64,000 bases of DNA from Scylla paramamosain (Eukaryota > Arthropoda > Malacostraca > Decapoda > Portunidae), in NCBI RefSeq assembly GCF_035594125.1, contig NC_087161.1, forward strand, positions 1,812,501 through 1,876,500, in the 5' to 3' direction. Below the pieces are notes generated by a model. The model was not told where the DNA came from, did no database searches, and saw only the letters and a program-made list of their open reading frames with translations. This document shows positions 1 to 11,665 of this stretch, piece by piece. Position 1 is the stretch's first letter. Each line of letters opens with the position of its first letter. A program made the position numbers and the translations under genes.

Positions 1-53
1 TGTGTGTGTGTGTGTGTGTGACTCACGCATTGTCTGACTTAATCATCATCGTC

Positions 54-229
<176 letters not shown>

Positions 230-337
230 GAACGTTTCCACAAAATTAAAGACACCGCTGATTACATAATTATAATGAAACATTGAGGAAACCCCCTGAC
301 AGAAGCTGAGTTCCGGGCAAGATTTCCCAACAGCAGC

Positions 338-399
<62 letters not shown>

Positions 400-1022
400 G
401 AGTAGGAGGAGGACCAGTAATTCAAACCACATGAAGGGAAGAAGAAGAAGAAAAGCAGATCATTCTTACAAAGTTCAATATATACTTACTTCTACATATC
501 ACACACTGTAGCCGCGGTAACTGTTGACCATAGCTGCAGCACAGGCACAGACTCACGCTATGTACCGTACTTTTTGTGGCGTTCAAATTTGCTATCACGA
601 CTACCACTAATACTTGGCAGCAATAGAGTGGCGCTTAACACACTACTACTACTACTGCTACTACGACTACTACCACTACGGCGTGCAGATTCTCAACTGA
701 CTACGCGTTTTGTAACATTCATTCATCTTTTCTTCGCCTGGGATCATACACTTCTGGAAAAATGTCGTACGTTGTGGTGGACATGAACGAGGATGAAAGA
801 GTGGCTGTACGTTACCTCGTGGTGTGATTGGTGTTGCCTTGAGTGTTGCTGGGGTACACGCACGCCACTTGAGCGGTGTTGGCGGGGCGTGTGCTTGTGC
901 GTGTGTGTGTGCGGGGGTTGTGTTGCAGAGTGGCGGTGTTGCGTCGTGTCCCGGCAGGCGTGGCAGATGAGAAAAACATGTGATGGATGGAAGAAGAAAG
1001 GAAAGGCTTGCTTTTGTAAGAC

Positions 1023-1094
<72 letters not shown>
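1023..1094. repeat. (GA)n microsatellite
   Basis: About 70 bp of perfect GA dinucleotide repeat. Confidence 0.97.
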
Positions 1095-1096
<2 letters not shown>

Positions 1097-1959
1097 CGTA
1101 TGCTTGACGTTTATCAGTAACAGTGGAAGTTGTACAAAAAAAAAAGTAAATTTATGAACGCTACTTCTTCTGTTCAATGGCACCAAGTTTGGTAAAGGGA
1201 AACTGTGTGTGTGTGTGTCCTCGTATACTCAACGTTTATCAATAACAGAGGATATAGTAATGATCTAGCCAAGGTAAATAATTATTTTCTACCCACTGGC
1301 GCTAAGCTTAAAGGGAAACTGTGTGTGAATGTGAATGTGTGTGTGTGTGTGTGTGTGTGTAGGGAAATGCGACATACAGCATAATCTTTCCTCGTAGGCA
1401 CAGAAAAACAGCACATCAGAAATACGTAAAAAAATATATTTAAACTTATATCAAAACACACGCGACCTTATAAACATACATATAAACACATAAATATATA
1501 GCTACATGACCATTTGCAGCAGTAACTGTGCGTTGTGAACTCTGCGTGACCTAGAATGTAGCAAGGGTCGGGTCAGCGGCGGCCCTTGACCTCCATACCG
1601 TGACGCGGGGCTGACAGAGGCAAGGGCAGATCCACCCAGGGCGACCACATGGCGCCACTTGTCCCCTCTAAAGCCGAGGCCCTCACCGCGTGCCATCCTA
1701 ATATAATCCATATTTGAAAACATTTCAGTGTCTTATTGAGACCCGATTATACCGCGCACCTTTCTTACGTCACTATTTTCAATTGTTTCTGCATCTAACT
1801 GGAATCTTATTGGCTGAGGTGGGTTTGTTGGTTAGCTAGCAAACACACAGTTGTACAGAAGCCTGAGAATGATTGAAACTGGCCTTTACTAGACTTTCAT
1901 GCAACTTTTGGTGAACTTTATTCTGGGTTTTCAAGGATGTTTCTATGACTACTAACAAT

Positions 1960-2765
1960 TAAACCAAGCATTCAGTACCACCAACAGGAGATAGCCACTT
2001 GACAACCTTATTAATCATCTCTGTAGACTCTGGAACTCCTAATGAAACCCTACTGCCTCTACTAATGAGACTGGTTAAATTTCTTAGGGTTTTCAAAGGT
2101 GTTAGTACGGTTACTGATAGTTGTACAAAGAATTCTGCGTTGTCAATTAAAAAGAAAAACACTCATGAGAAGCTTACTTATCTCTGTAACCTCTGAAATT
2201 AGAATCTGCAGCGCTATTTGGGGTTTTCAAGGCAGTTTATATGGTGACAGTTGAGCAAAAGGATTCAGCATCATTGATCAGACAAAACATCCATAAGAAC
2301 CTTATTTATCATCTCTCTAGCCATTGTATCTCATTATTAAAGCCTACAGCATTATTCAGGAGTTCTCAAGGGAGTATGTAGGATTACCAATAGTTAAAGA
2401 AAAGATTCTGCACCATCAACAGGAAAAAAACACCCTTGAGAACCTTACTTATATCTGCAGCCTTTGAAACTCTTTATGAAAGCCTACAACATTATTCTGC
2501 ACCATCAACAGGAAAAAAACACCCTTGAGAACCTTACTTATATCTGCAGCCTTTGAAACTCTTTATGAAAGCCTACAACATTATTCTGCACCATCAACAG
2601 GAAAAAAACACCCTTGAGAACCTTACTTATATCTGCAGCCTTTGAAACTCTTTATGAAAGCCTACAACATTATTCTGCACCATCAACAGGAAAAAACACC
2701 CTTGAGAACCTTACTTGTCATTTCTGAAGCCTTTGAAATTCATTCTTCTAAGACCCTACGGTGAT
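1960..2765. repeat. Minisatellite with diverged ~145-bp units and four 89-bp short units
   Basis: Units beginning with ATTCTGCACCATCAAC-like sequence occur near 1971, 2130, 2261, 2405, 2494, 2583 and 2672. The first four starts are 131-159 bp apart and diverged. The last intervals are exactly 89 bp and nearly identical. The older units contain an extra segment (TTTTCAAGG... followed by an AGTTGAGCAAAAG-like end) that the 89-bp units lack, so the young array looks like recent amplification of a shortened unit. It lies just downstream of the FAAP24 stop codon. Confidence 0.9.
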
Positions 2766-2779
2766 TAAGGAAACGCATC

Positions 2780-3804
2780 TTACTCTGCCCTGCCATTGAA
2801 GAACATGTGCACGGAGGCAGCCGCAGCCCTGCCCACCACCTCCTCCATGGCACTACGGGGAGCCTCTGCCAAGGCCTGCAGGGTACCAAAGCGTGCCAGC
2901 AGTGCCCGGGCCCGCTGCATCCCCAGGCAGGGCACCACAGAGGTGAGGGAGTGCAACAACTGCTGGTCGTGGTTCCCCATTTTCCGTGGCCGCATACGGA
3001 AAGGGTTGGACTGAATCTTGGTCTCGCTGGCCACCATTCGCACCAGCAGCTGTGCAGTCTGTGGGAGGGAGTGTTGGGGGAGTCAAGGCACTGGCCTCTT
3101 GAGTTTTTTATGAGTTCAGTGGCTGGAGATGATGTTGGTGGTGATGTTACTGAGGAATCTTGATTTATGAAGGTTTTTTACAAAGTGCAGTGGCTTCAGA
3201 TGATGATGACGATGATGGTGGTGGTGGTGGTGGTGGTGGTGGTGAATCTAAAGTTTTAAAGGATTTTAGAGTTCAGTGGATTCATTTAATGGTGATAGTG
3301 ATAGATAGTAATGGAGAGTCTTAATTTACGAAGGGTTTTATAGATTGCAGGCACTGTGCTGAAGTTTTTAAAGAGTTCAGTGGCTCCAGATGATGGTGAT
3401 GGTGATGAAGAATCCTAATTTACAAAGGGTCTTCTTTACACAGCACCATACGGCCCTGCTATTGTGGCACCAGGACACAAAAAGATCATGAGACACAGAA
3501 ACACAACACCCTCCACACAGGACACCCAGACACCCACCTCCTGCAAGGACTGGACAGGGATGACAGGCAGGCCCAAGTCGATGCTGATGAACCTGAGGCG
3601 GAGAGGAATTAAGTTATTGTTTACAGAACATCTATCCATCTATTTATATACCAGGCTGGCAATCATACACAGGGTGGATCAGATAAAGCACCACACACTC
3701 ATACACATGTAATTCACTCTCTTAGTCTCATCGGCCCCTGGTGGAAAGGGATAGTCTCATTGCTAGTTATAGAATGCAAGTAAGATAAGAAAATATATAT
3801 ATGA

Positions 3805-3894
<90 letters not shown>

Positions 3895-5409
3895 TCAGAT
3901 TAAATGATCTTTAGAGAACATAAATTAGCAAAAATATCCTTACACAATGTGAGTTTGACAAAAAAAGGGAAAAATATATATTGTGGAAAGGAGAGGCTAG
4001 ATACTTAAAGGAACACAAGAAAAGTTGAGATTACATAAAAATAGATAAATAAATAAATAAAAAAAAACATTATAAATTAAGATCCATCAAACACACAAAC
4101 ACACACATACTTCTGTAGATTATTGAAGTGCTGTGCCGTGAGAGGAGTGTTCTGTAGCACCACAATTCTCCGCTCGGCACTGATGATGCTGCTCTGCCGA
4201 AACTTGACCACTCGCCTGCGGAACCCACCTCCTGTCGCAAAGAGGAGGGTCGTGGTGAACAGAGGAAGGCAGATGCAGTACAGTTTTTTTCATTGTCTGC
4301 AGGTAGTGTAGAAAGGAGTGACAGTAGATAGCAGGGAAGAAAACGAGGGATAAAGAATAGAGGGACATTTTTCATTGCATTTTGGAAGTGATGCATGATG
4401 AACAAAGGAAGAAGAGAAAAGGAAATGAGTACAAGAGAAAAGAACAAAAGTTTTTATTGTTTTGGAAGTTAATTGTGAGGAAGAAAGGAAGGAAGGAGGG
4501 AGGAGAGTATGGAGTGAAAGAATTAAAAAAGTAAATTGTTAAAAAGAGGAAAAAATAGGTATAAAAAATAAGAAGGGAGACCATAACCTTTTCCCTGACA
4601 TTTCAAACATTATACTAACTACACTAACTACACCCCAAAATGAAAACAAGTACATGCACACACCAGTAACGTACTCCCGTCTTGGCAGCACTCAGCATCA
4701 GCCTCAGTGCTTACCTGAAATGATATCGGCCTCTGTGATAAAGATGACAGCTGTGTTTCTGGAGGGGAGGAAGTCTGCCTCTCCAAGATCTGGGGAGGAG
4801 GGTTCAGGAGAGAGGTGCTTACGATGAAATTTCTCATGTATAAAAGGCTTGTATTCTTAAATGCTATGTTATATCATTATTGTGATTTTATAAGGCCATA
4901 AATGATTAGTGGTGTTTTCATGGATTTTTTTTTTTAATTAGTGGTATTGAATCCTTAATCTGCCACTCATTATTTTCATAAGTGTTTTTTTCATTAATAC
5001 TACTGTAGAATTCTTAGTAATCTATTATTCAGTGTTCTCATGGGTGTTTTTTTTTATTTTTCTTTCCTCTACTAACAATATACAATACATATTAATCCAT
5101 CTCCCAAATCATGAAAGCACCTCTGAAAGCCCCTATGACTTCCACTACAGCCTGCTAAAAAGTAGAGGAAATTAGGTACCTAAGTGTTTAACAGTATGGT
5201 GCAAAAAGTTCTAAAGTAGATTGTTACAAAAATGTACACCAGTATAAATGGGTGAAATATCATAAACTCTAACCAAATGTGACACAAATGAATGCATAAG
5301 TCACCTTCAGCAGAGCACATCTTACAGTGGTTCAGTGGATGAGGGAACTATTCATTCATAACTCCTTTGTAAGTCACAATAAGAGAGATTTCATAAAAAA
5401 ATGAAAATA

Positions 5410-5480
<71 letters not shown>

Positions 5481-6138
5481 GATAAGCTGTAAGAAGCCAT
5501 CACACCTACACATGGCAGTCCCTCTGTATCAAACCTACCTACCTACTACCACTCTCATCCCCATCCAGAAATTTGTATTATCTTTTTTTTGAAGCTCCCT
5601 AATAATTTGGCACTAATAACCTGATTACTGAGTCAATTCCATTCACCTACCAGTCTCTTTGAAAACATCATAGAACACAAAATTCCTCATGCACAACAGA
5701 CTCAGAAACTTGACATATCTGATGGGTTAAAATATGCATGAGCTTATGAAACATACCTTTTCTTTTTCATCTGACATTCACCATCCTCCACACCATCACA
5801 TAATTTTAGGGCTTCACATCTATTGAGTTATGAAATCTCACTATCTCCCATTAAGAATCTCAAGATTTTGCATAACAGTTATGTTTGGCATGGACTGACC
5901 ATATTTACCTATTCATATTGATGTATTTGCAGTTTTACAAGACTGAGTCTCGCTCGTAATGTCCTATCTTTTGATGCAAACAGTGTGGCTGTGTGATGTG
6001 ACAACTTGAATGATTGCTTCATTGTCTCTTCACTGCCTCTGTTATGGTAGGTATGTGTTGTGGAGTTTGTGTATCTTGGCTGCTGGCTGCTTGATGTGTG
6101 TGTGTGTTTATAATTTTGAAGGGATGAAAAATGTTAAA

Positions 6139-6203
<65 letters not shown>

Positions 6204-6323
6204 CTCACTTTCCTTGTATGAGAGTGGGATGAGGGGCTGGAGAAGGGCTGCCAGCTGGGTGTCTTGCCAGCAGGGGGCCACCACCAGGGGTGTTTGGGAG
6301 GCTCCACCACCCTTGTTCATCAT
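2780..6323 (-). CDS. FAAP24: Fanconi anaemia core complex-associated protein 24
   Basis: FAAP24 pairs with FANCM to recruit the Fanconi core complex to blocked forks and inter-strand cross-links. I assembled five minus-strand coding exons: 6209-6323, 4715-4789, 4111-4231, 3538-3592 and 2780-3049. All have GT-AG ends and matching phases (1,1,2,0), giving about 211 aa; vertebrate FAAP24 is about 215. Visible homology: VVAPCWQDTQLA near residues 14-25, the inactive XPF-nuclease-like core with VIFITEADIISGGGFRRRVV, then IVVLQNTPLTAQHFNNLQKF and IDLGLPVIPV. A C-terminal double helix-hairpin-helix follows at about residues 155-206 (SVVPCLGMQRARALLARFG; EEVVGRAAAASVHMFF). The start is the first of two tandem ATGs, directly after a good 3' splice site, so a non-coding 5' exon is likely upstream. 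The exon 1 donor runs almost directly into a GA/CT microsatellite. Assignment is by remembered family sequence, not a search. Confidence 0.93.
3631..3765 (+). repeat. Dispersed repeat family B, copy 1 (in FAAP24 intron)
   Basis: Copy of a roughly 120-130 bp interspersed sequence: CTAT-rich start, CCAGGCTGGCAATC, GGGTGG-CAGA, CACCACACACTC, CATCATTCACTCTCTTAG-like block, then CCCTGGTGGAAAGGGATAGT. Other copies in this window, all in the same orientation, are near 18881, 29360, 44390 and 47521 (partial). It has SINE-like size but no RNA polymerase III boxes that I can see. Confidence 0.8.
3808..3891. repeat. (AT)n microsatellite
   Basis: About 80 bp of AT repeat flanked on both sides by an ATGAATCA motif. 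It lies in the FAAP24 intron between coding exons 4 and 3. Confidence 0.97.
5409..5480. repeat. (AAT)n microsatellite
   Basis: About 24 AAT triplets immediately preceding a copy of dispersed repeat family A. The juxtaposition suggests the triplet run grew from the A-rich end of that element. Confidence 0.96.
5481..5690 (+). repeat. Dispersed repeat family A, copy 1
   Basis: Shares an ordered set of blocks with copies near 15431-15545 and 45663-45862: GCTGTAAGAAGCCATCA, CCTACATATGGCAGTCCCT, CCTCATCC-CAGAAATTTGT, AAGCTCCCTAATGACTC, then GATTACTGAGTCTATT. Copies are about 80-85% alike by eye. No coding capacity is visible, and I do not know which element class it belongs to. Confidence 0.82.
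6141..6199. repeat. (CT)n microsatellite abutting the FAAP24 exon 1 donor
   Basis: On the FAAP24 sense strand this reads GTGAGTGGTGAGAGAGAG..., so the GA run begins within about 10 nt of the 5' splice site at 6208. Confidence 0.95.
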
Positions 6324-6728
6324 CTGGGAAAAGATAATAAATCAATAAAAGTTAAATAATTTTAAGTTCAGTCCCATATCCCTTATTAGATGTTGAGATA
6401 GGTGTGTAGGGCCACCTGTGTGCAGGGCATCGGCATAAGAAGTAGGGTAACCAGTTCCTTTCCAATGGAGGAAACATAACCATGCTACAGTGAGTTCTAA
6501 GCTCTGCCCTAACAGTAAGTTAACAAGGCTGACATTTTATAACATGTATCAAGCTTTTAACAATGATGATGATATGAGCACTGTTTTTGTTGTGAGGCCA
6601 TTTCAGATAATCTTACCAATAGCCAGGTGGGCCAAAGTCCCCTCAGTTAGGTTAGATTAGGTTAATGTTAAGTATTTCCCTACCCCCTCTGTACATTTTC
6701 AGTTTGTAAACTGCCTGAATAATAAACC

Positions 6729-6731
<3 letters not shown>

Positions 6732-6780
<49 letters not shown>
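6732..6780. repeat. (ATT)n microsatellite
   Basis: About 16 ATT triplets between two short GTTAGGTTAG-type runs. Confidence 0.95.
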
Positions 6781-6781
<1 letters not shown>

Positions 6782-7249
6782 GGTTAGTGTCCCTAACGGA
6801 ATGTCCAGGGGGAAAGGGCCCCCAAGTTAGGTTAGGTTAGAAATTTCACCAGTTTTCAAATTATGGCATCTCATCCTTAGACTTTTTCATGAATGTCCAA
6901 ATTTGGCATAATTTAGTTCCTCCCCATTTTCCCACCAGGTCCCCATGCTTGTTGGGGATAGAGGAGAAAAAATTTGGGATGTATTGTTAAACTGCAATTT
7001 TACTGGTAAGGATAACATAATAAGGAAGGGGTGGGGTTGCAGGTAGAGCCTCCAATTAGCAAAGTTAGGATAGCATAGGAAGGGGGTGGGGGGATATTCC
7101 CTGTTTTATACTATTTTTTTTTTTAAGAATTTTCCCAAAAAGTAGCATTTTCTCTTTAAACTTTTGAGGTTTTGCAAAATTTGGCCTATTTTGATCTCCC
7201 CCATCCCAAAACAAACTTGGAGCTTAGTAGGTTAAGGTTATTTCCACTG

Positions 7250-7670
7250 CTTGTCTTAATGATCTACCTAGTATTGTCAAAGGCACCTACAACAGAAGCC
7301 TTGGTACTGCCCACACTGACAGCCTCCCCTTTTCTTATATCACTTCTTCAGTCGTCGTCTCCTTCAGTCATCTGTTGGGACTTATGTTGAAATATGAGAC
7401 CCATCTTCCTGGCACTGAATTAAGAATCTTATAGTATATTTAATCATCTGATGTACCTCTTTCCATTATTCACATTGTTTACCTTAGAGACCTGTGCTCA
7501 GTATTGTCCACACTGAGTCAGGCCCACCCCGTTCTTATTCCTATGTATTGCTTCTCAAGTCGTCTTTCTCTTCGACTGCCTCTTGCTACTTGTCCTGAAA
7601 TCAGATACCAGCTTTCCCAACGTTGATTTAAGAACCTTTCAGTATATTTAATCCACCTCTTTCCTTATTT
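7250..7670 (+). repeat. Imperfect ~210-bp tandem duplication
   Basis: Two adjacent segments (about 7250-7470 and 7480-7670) share the same order of blocks: ATTGTC-CACACTGA, TTCTTAT-CTTCT-AGTCGTC, a TTGAAAT or CTGAAAT motif followed by CCCA, GATTTAAGAA or GAATTAAGAATCTT, and AGTATATTTAATC with CCTCTTTCC-TTATT. No coding potential is apparent. Confidence 0.7.
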
Positions 7671-9076
7671 CAATGCAGCCCCAGAACGACGCACTCCGCA
7701 AAGCCGTGTTTGTTTACATTTTGCCGCCTTCGTTATCGCCAATGTCTTCAGTCTTCCTTTTCTACAGTGTCAACTAATCATATCAGTCCTAATTAATACA
7801 AAGTACAATTATGTCCTTCCTAGAACTTCATTTTAACATTATTCTTGAAATCCAGATGGGTGGGCGTATTAGCCCAACGTGACATGAGTTTCGTGTTTTT
7901 TTTTTGTTTTTTTTTATGTTACATGGACTTCTTTTCCAGATTCTACTTAATTCCCTTTCCCCCCTACTTTTTATTATTATTATTATTAAATTATTTTAGG
8001 CTTTCATTTATTACTTCATTCACATATGTATTTTGAAACACTTCTGAACAGCACCTCCACTACATTCAGAAGCTCCTTGTTGAAGTAACGCAGGTTTTTA
8101 AGGATATTGAAACAAACTCCCACCATCCGGCAAGGGGCGCCTCACACCCTTTGACTGTCGGGGAGGACATTACCTGCCGGGAACGGCTGCGGCTCTGACT
8201 CACCCGGTCACTTTCAGTGAGAACAGTCACACGGAGCAGGGAGAGGAAAACACGTTTTTCCGTGTCCATATATTACACAACAGTATACAAGTCACCGTGT
8301 AATACAGGCACGACACACAGGCAGGCACAGGGGGCGACAGACACTCGCACCGTTAGTCAGTCAGTTTCACACGCGAACTTTACTCGCAAGGATTCAACTC
8401 GGTTTCTCCTTCTTCAGATGTCTTGTCGCGTCGCAGTCTCCACACTCTGTCTCTCTGTCCACCATTACCATAGAGTGCCTCAGACCCTGTCTCCCATGTC
8501 ATCACCTCTGCCAGGCAAAACCTACTTACACCTATTCTAGCTTGCAAGACATAACTACGATCTCATGCTGATAATTACTAATACTGCTAATGGTAATTGC
8601 TACTTATACTATTTATACATACACTCACAGAGCTACAATCAGATGGTACCGTATAGCAATTATTCCATGGTTAGCTAACCCTCACACACACACATACACA
8701 CGGACACCCTCATGACCCCAGGTCAACCGATGGATTTTTATGTCAGCTTTCCTACCATTAGCGCTATAGGTAACGGCGCCGGCCTCCAAACAACGAGCAA
8801 CACAATGCCGCTAGCTAGATCACTCACAGAGTACTTGTATGTACTCACACATGTACTCATATGTACTTATATGTGTACTCATATGAGACTACCTCACACA
8901 CACAGCATGCTTATGTGCTCACTTATGGGCTGCTACATATGCACGTTCGTAACAATATTGTTTTATGGTTCTAGTGACAGATTAACATTTCTACATTATG
9001 AAGAGGAGAAACACTATTGAGAACACGGTAAATAATCTCTGTGGCCTTATTAGAAAATAGAAGTTTTTTTTTTTTT

Positions 9077-9080
<4 letters not shown>

Positions 9081-9153
<73 letters not shown>

Positions 9154-9188
9154 TCAAGAACAAGAAGCTTGAAAAGCAGCAGCAGCAT

Positions 9189-9230
<42 letters not shown>

Positions 9231-9232
9231 CA
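9081..9232. repeat. (GA)n then (AGT)n microsatellites
   Basis: About 65 bp GA followed, after about 35 bp, by about 14 AGT triplets. Confidence 0.95.
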
Positions 9233-9364
9233 GTAGGAGGAGGAGAAGGAGGAGGAGATAATTAAGAAAAATGAAGGAAAAATAGTTCTAGTTCTTCTTC
9301 TACCTCCTCCACCACCACCAAATCCTCCTCCTCCTCCTCCTCTTCCTTCTCCGTATGTCCAAAG

Positions 9365-9365
<1 letters not shown>

Positions 9366-9398
<33 letters not shown>

Positions 9399-9421
9399 CT
9401 ACAGTTTACTTTAGCCAGTCC

Positions 9422-9459
<38 letters not shown>

Positions 9460-9590
9460 TAAAGGATATTGAAATGGAGGAGGAGGGGGAGGAGGAGGAG
9501 GAAGGGGAAAAACTATTTTTACTTAATGTTTCTTAATTTTCTACTACTACTACTACTACTACAAGATGTCTGACACACATATACGTACAC

Positions 9591-9658
<68 letters not shown>
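9366..9658. repeat. Cluster of (AC)n, (GT)n, (CTA)n and (CT)n microsatellites
   Basis: Complementary AC (about 9366-9395) and GT (about 9424-9457) runs could pair as a stem. A short CTA triplet run and about 65 bp of CT (9593-9658) follow. Confidence 0.93.
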
Positions 9659-9661
<3 letters not shown>

Positions 9662-11163
9662 CAGTCGTAACAAGTATACTGTAACGACGAGACCACAGCT
9701 TCAGGTAGTTGGTTAATTACTTGGGTGAGGCGCGAGTGGGTTGACAGCGGGGAGGAACATGGTGAGTCATATTAGGGGATGGGAAAGCCAGGAATTATAT
9801 CACATAGGCTGGAGGGGTGAGGTGAGGGTCTGAACAAGGTATCAAAGGCATCAAAATAATATATTAGCCCGTAGAGGGAGGGAGGAGAGGCCGCACCACG
9901 TTAGTCCCCTGCCATAGTGAAGGTTTCTCATCATAGTTTGTGTTCATACAGCTTATTACCGCAGTCTGCACAGCGTCTGGACTGTGGCAGGTCTTGTAAG
10001 TACAGTATTTGTATCTGATAAGGTTAGGTATGTTGTGTTGGTTAATGTCCTTAGGGATTATGGTGCTATGCGTTAGGTTACGTTAGGTTGGTGTCCTTCA
10101 AAACGCGCACACACACAGTGCACACAGGCAGGGAAGAAGAAACAGAGAGGTTGAGTGGGGTGACATGAGTAAGGAGGAGGCAGGAGGGGGCGGGAGAAGA
10201 AGCGGATAAGGCTATCTATCTTAGAGTAGGGGGCACACACACGCAGCTGAAATTGATCGAGAAATAGAGAAATAACCTCCAAAATAACACCAAATAATAA
10301 GAGAGAAAGGGTGGCCACCATCTTTTCAGCTGAGCTTCCCCCCCAGTTGCCGTGATGGTTTGCAGAGTTCGGCTCGATTCCAATATTATTCCTATTTTCT
10401 TAACTTAAGAATTTTTGCCTTTTAAGTAAGAGTTTGTGGTTTCTAAAAAGAAAAATTAGTGTTTTGAGTGTTTTCCATGTGTGTTAGGGGAAATAGGTTG
10501 ATTATGAGGAACTTTTGTCTAAATAAGCGTATTTTCTTTTCGGTGATTTTTTTTTTTTTTTCTCAATATCGCCATACATTTTTTTTTTTTTTTCACCAGC
10601 TAGTTAAGATTTTATTGCCTCAAAAAATCGTTCATGGTTTTTAAAGTGTGTGTCATTCCTGTTCAGTTTAATATGTGGACTTTTAGAGCGATTTATAGGC
10701 ATATTAAAAGTGAAAAAGTGACGTTTTGTAATTTTTTAATTTCTTTATTTTAGCTGCTAAGTAACTTTTAATTGTTTGTAAAAATAGTTCAGATTTTTTA
10801 AAGTGTTTTTCCATTCCCGATAAATCAAATTTGTGGACTTTGGAATATTTTTATATCGTGTTTGTTCCAGTAATTTTTCAGTTTGTTCTTTTAAAAATCT
10901 TTATTATTACAGCGGCTTGAAATATTTTTATATTCTCAGTATTAGTTAAAGTAAATGGCCTTTCAGAATATATAAAGTATTCCACCCTAGCTCTATTTTT
11001 GCGAGGAGTCATTTTCAAAATGGAATGAAATACGTAAATGTGCAAACGTGAAGTCATCTGCTGTGACTTCATCCAGGGAGGGAGACCCGGAATGGAGAAG
11101 AAAAACCAGAAAATAATAAGGCAATATCTAGCTTTATTTTCACTGTTTACAGGTATTTTTCAG

Positions 11164-11164
<1 letters not shown>

Positions 11165-11204
<40 letters not shown>

Positions 11205-11325
11205 CCAAGACAGAACATACCCCTCCACTTCCTCCCCAACCTGTTCTTCCCCAATCCTGTTCTTCCCTGCCGTCTCCCTGCTCTCTGCATGGACCTCCTC
11301 CTCTCAGCCTTATCTCTCCTTCCTG

Positions 11326-11382
<57 letters not shown>
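11165..11382. repeat. Two (GT)n microsatellites
   Basis: GT runs at about 11165-11202 and 11329-11382, separated by a pyrimidine-rich spacer. Confidence 0.95.
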
Positions 11383-11384
<2 letters not shown>

Positions 11385-11544
11385 GGATATTGCAATGTAA
11401 CCGTACTCATAATCGAACTCAACCCTACTGCTACTACTACTACTACTACTACTTGTGTTGTGTGCATTGTGAACAGAAAATCAACTGTATATGACTACTG
11501 TTTACCTGTCCACCTTATTAATTCACCTCTTACCTCTCCCCTCA

Positions 11545-11665
11545 GCGACTCCTCCGCCCCCTCGATCAGATAGGGGGCGCCGTGTCCCTGCATCTGCTCC
11601 TGACTGGCCAGTTGACGCCCCTTGATGTCTACAGGACCGTAATAAGGCAGGCGAGGACTCAAGGT
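11545..11665. other. Unassigned exon-like island, strand uncertain
   Basis: A GC-rich block of about 118 bp sits in AT-rich DNA and is open on both strands. On the plus strand it is framed by a good acceptor (pyrimidine tract ending CCCCTCAG) and a donor CAAG-GTAAAC; it reads RLLRPLDQIGGAVSLHLL... then TPLDVYRTVIRQ. On the minus strand it ends with a strong donor GAG-GTAAGA and reads ...LPYYGPVDIKGRQLASQEQ.... I recognise neither peptide. It may be one exon of an unrecognised gene, or a 5' UTR exon of FAAP24 or TARS1. Confidence 0.3.

Noticed and set aside
8712..9020. 102-codon plus ORF with ACACATATG-rich repeats
   Set aside because: Driven by local GTACTCATATG-type repetition; no motif or splice support.
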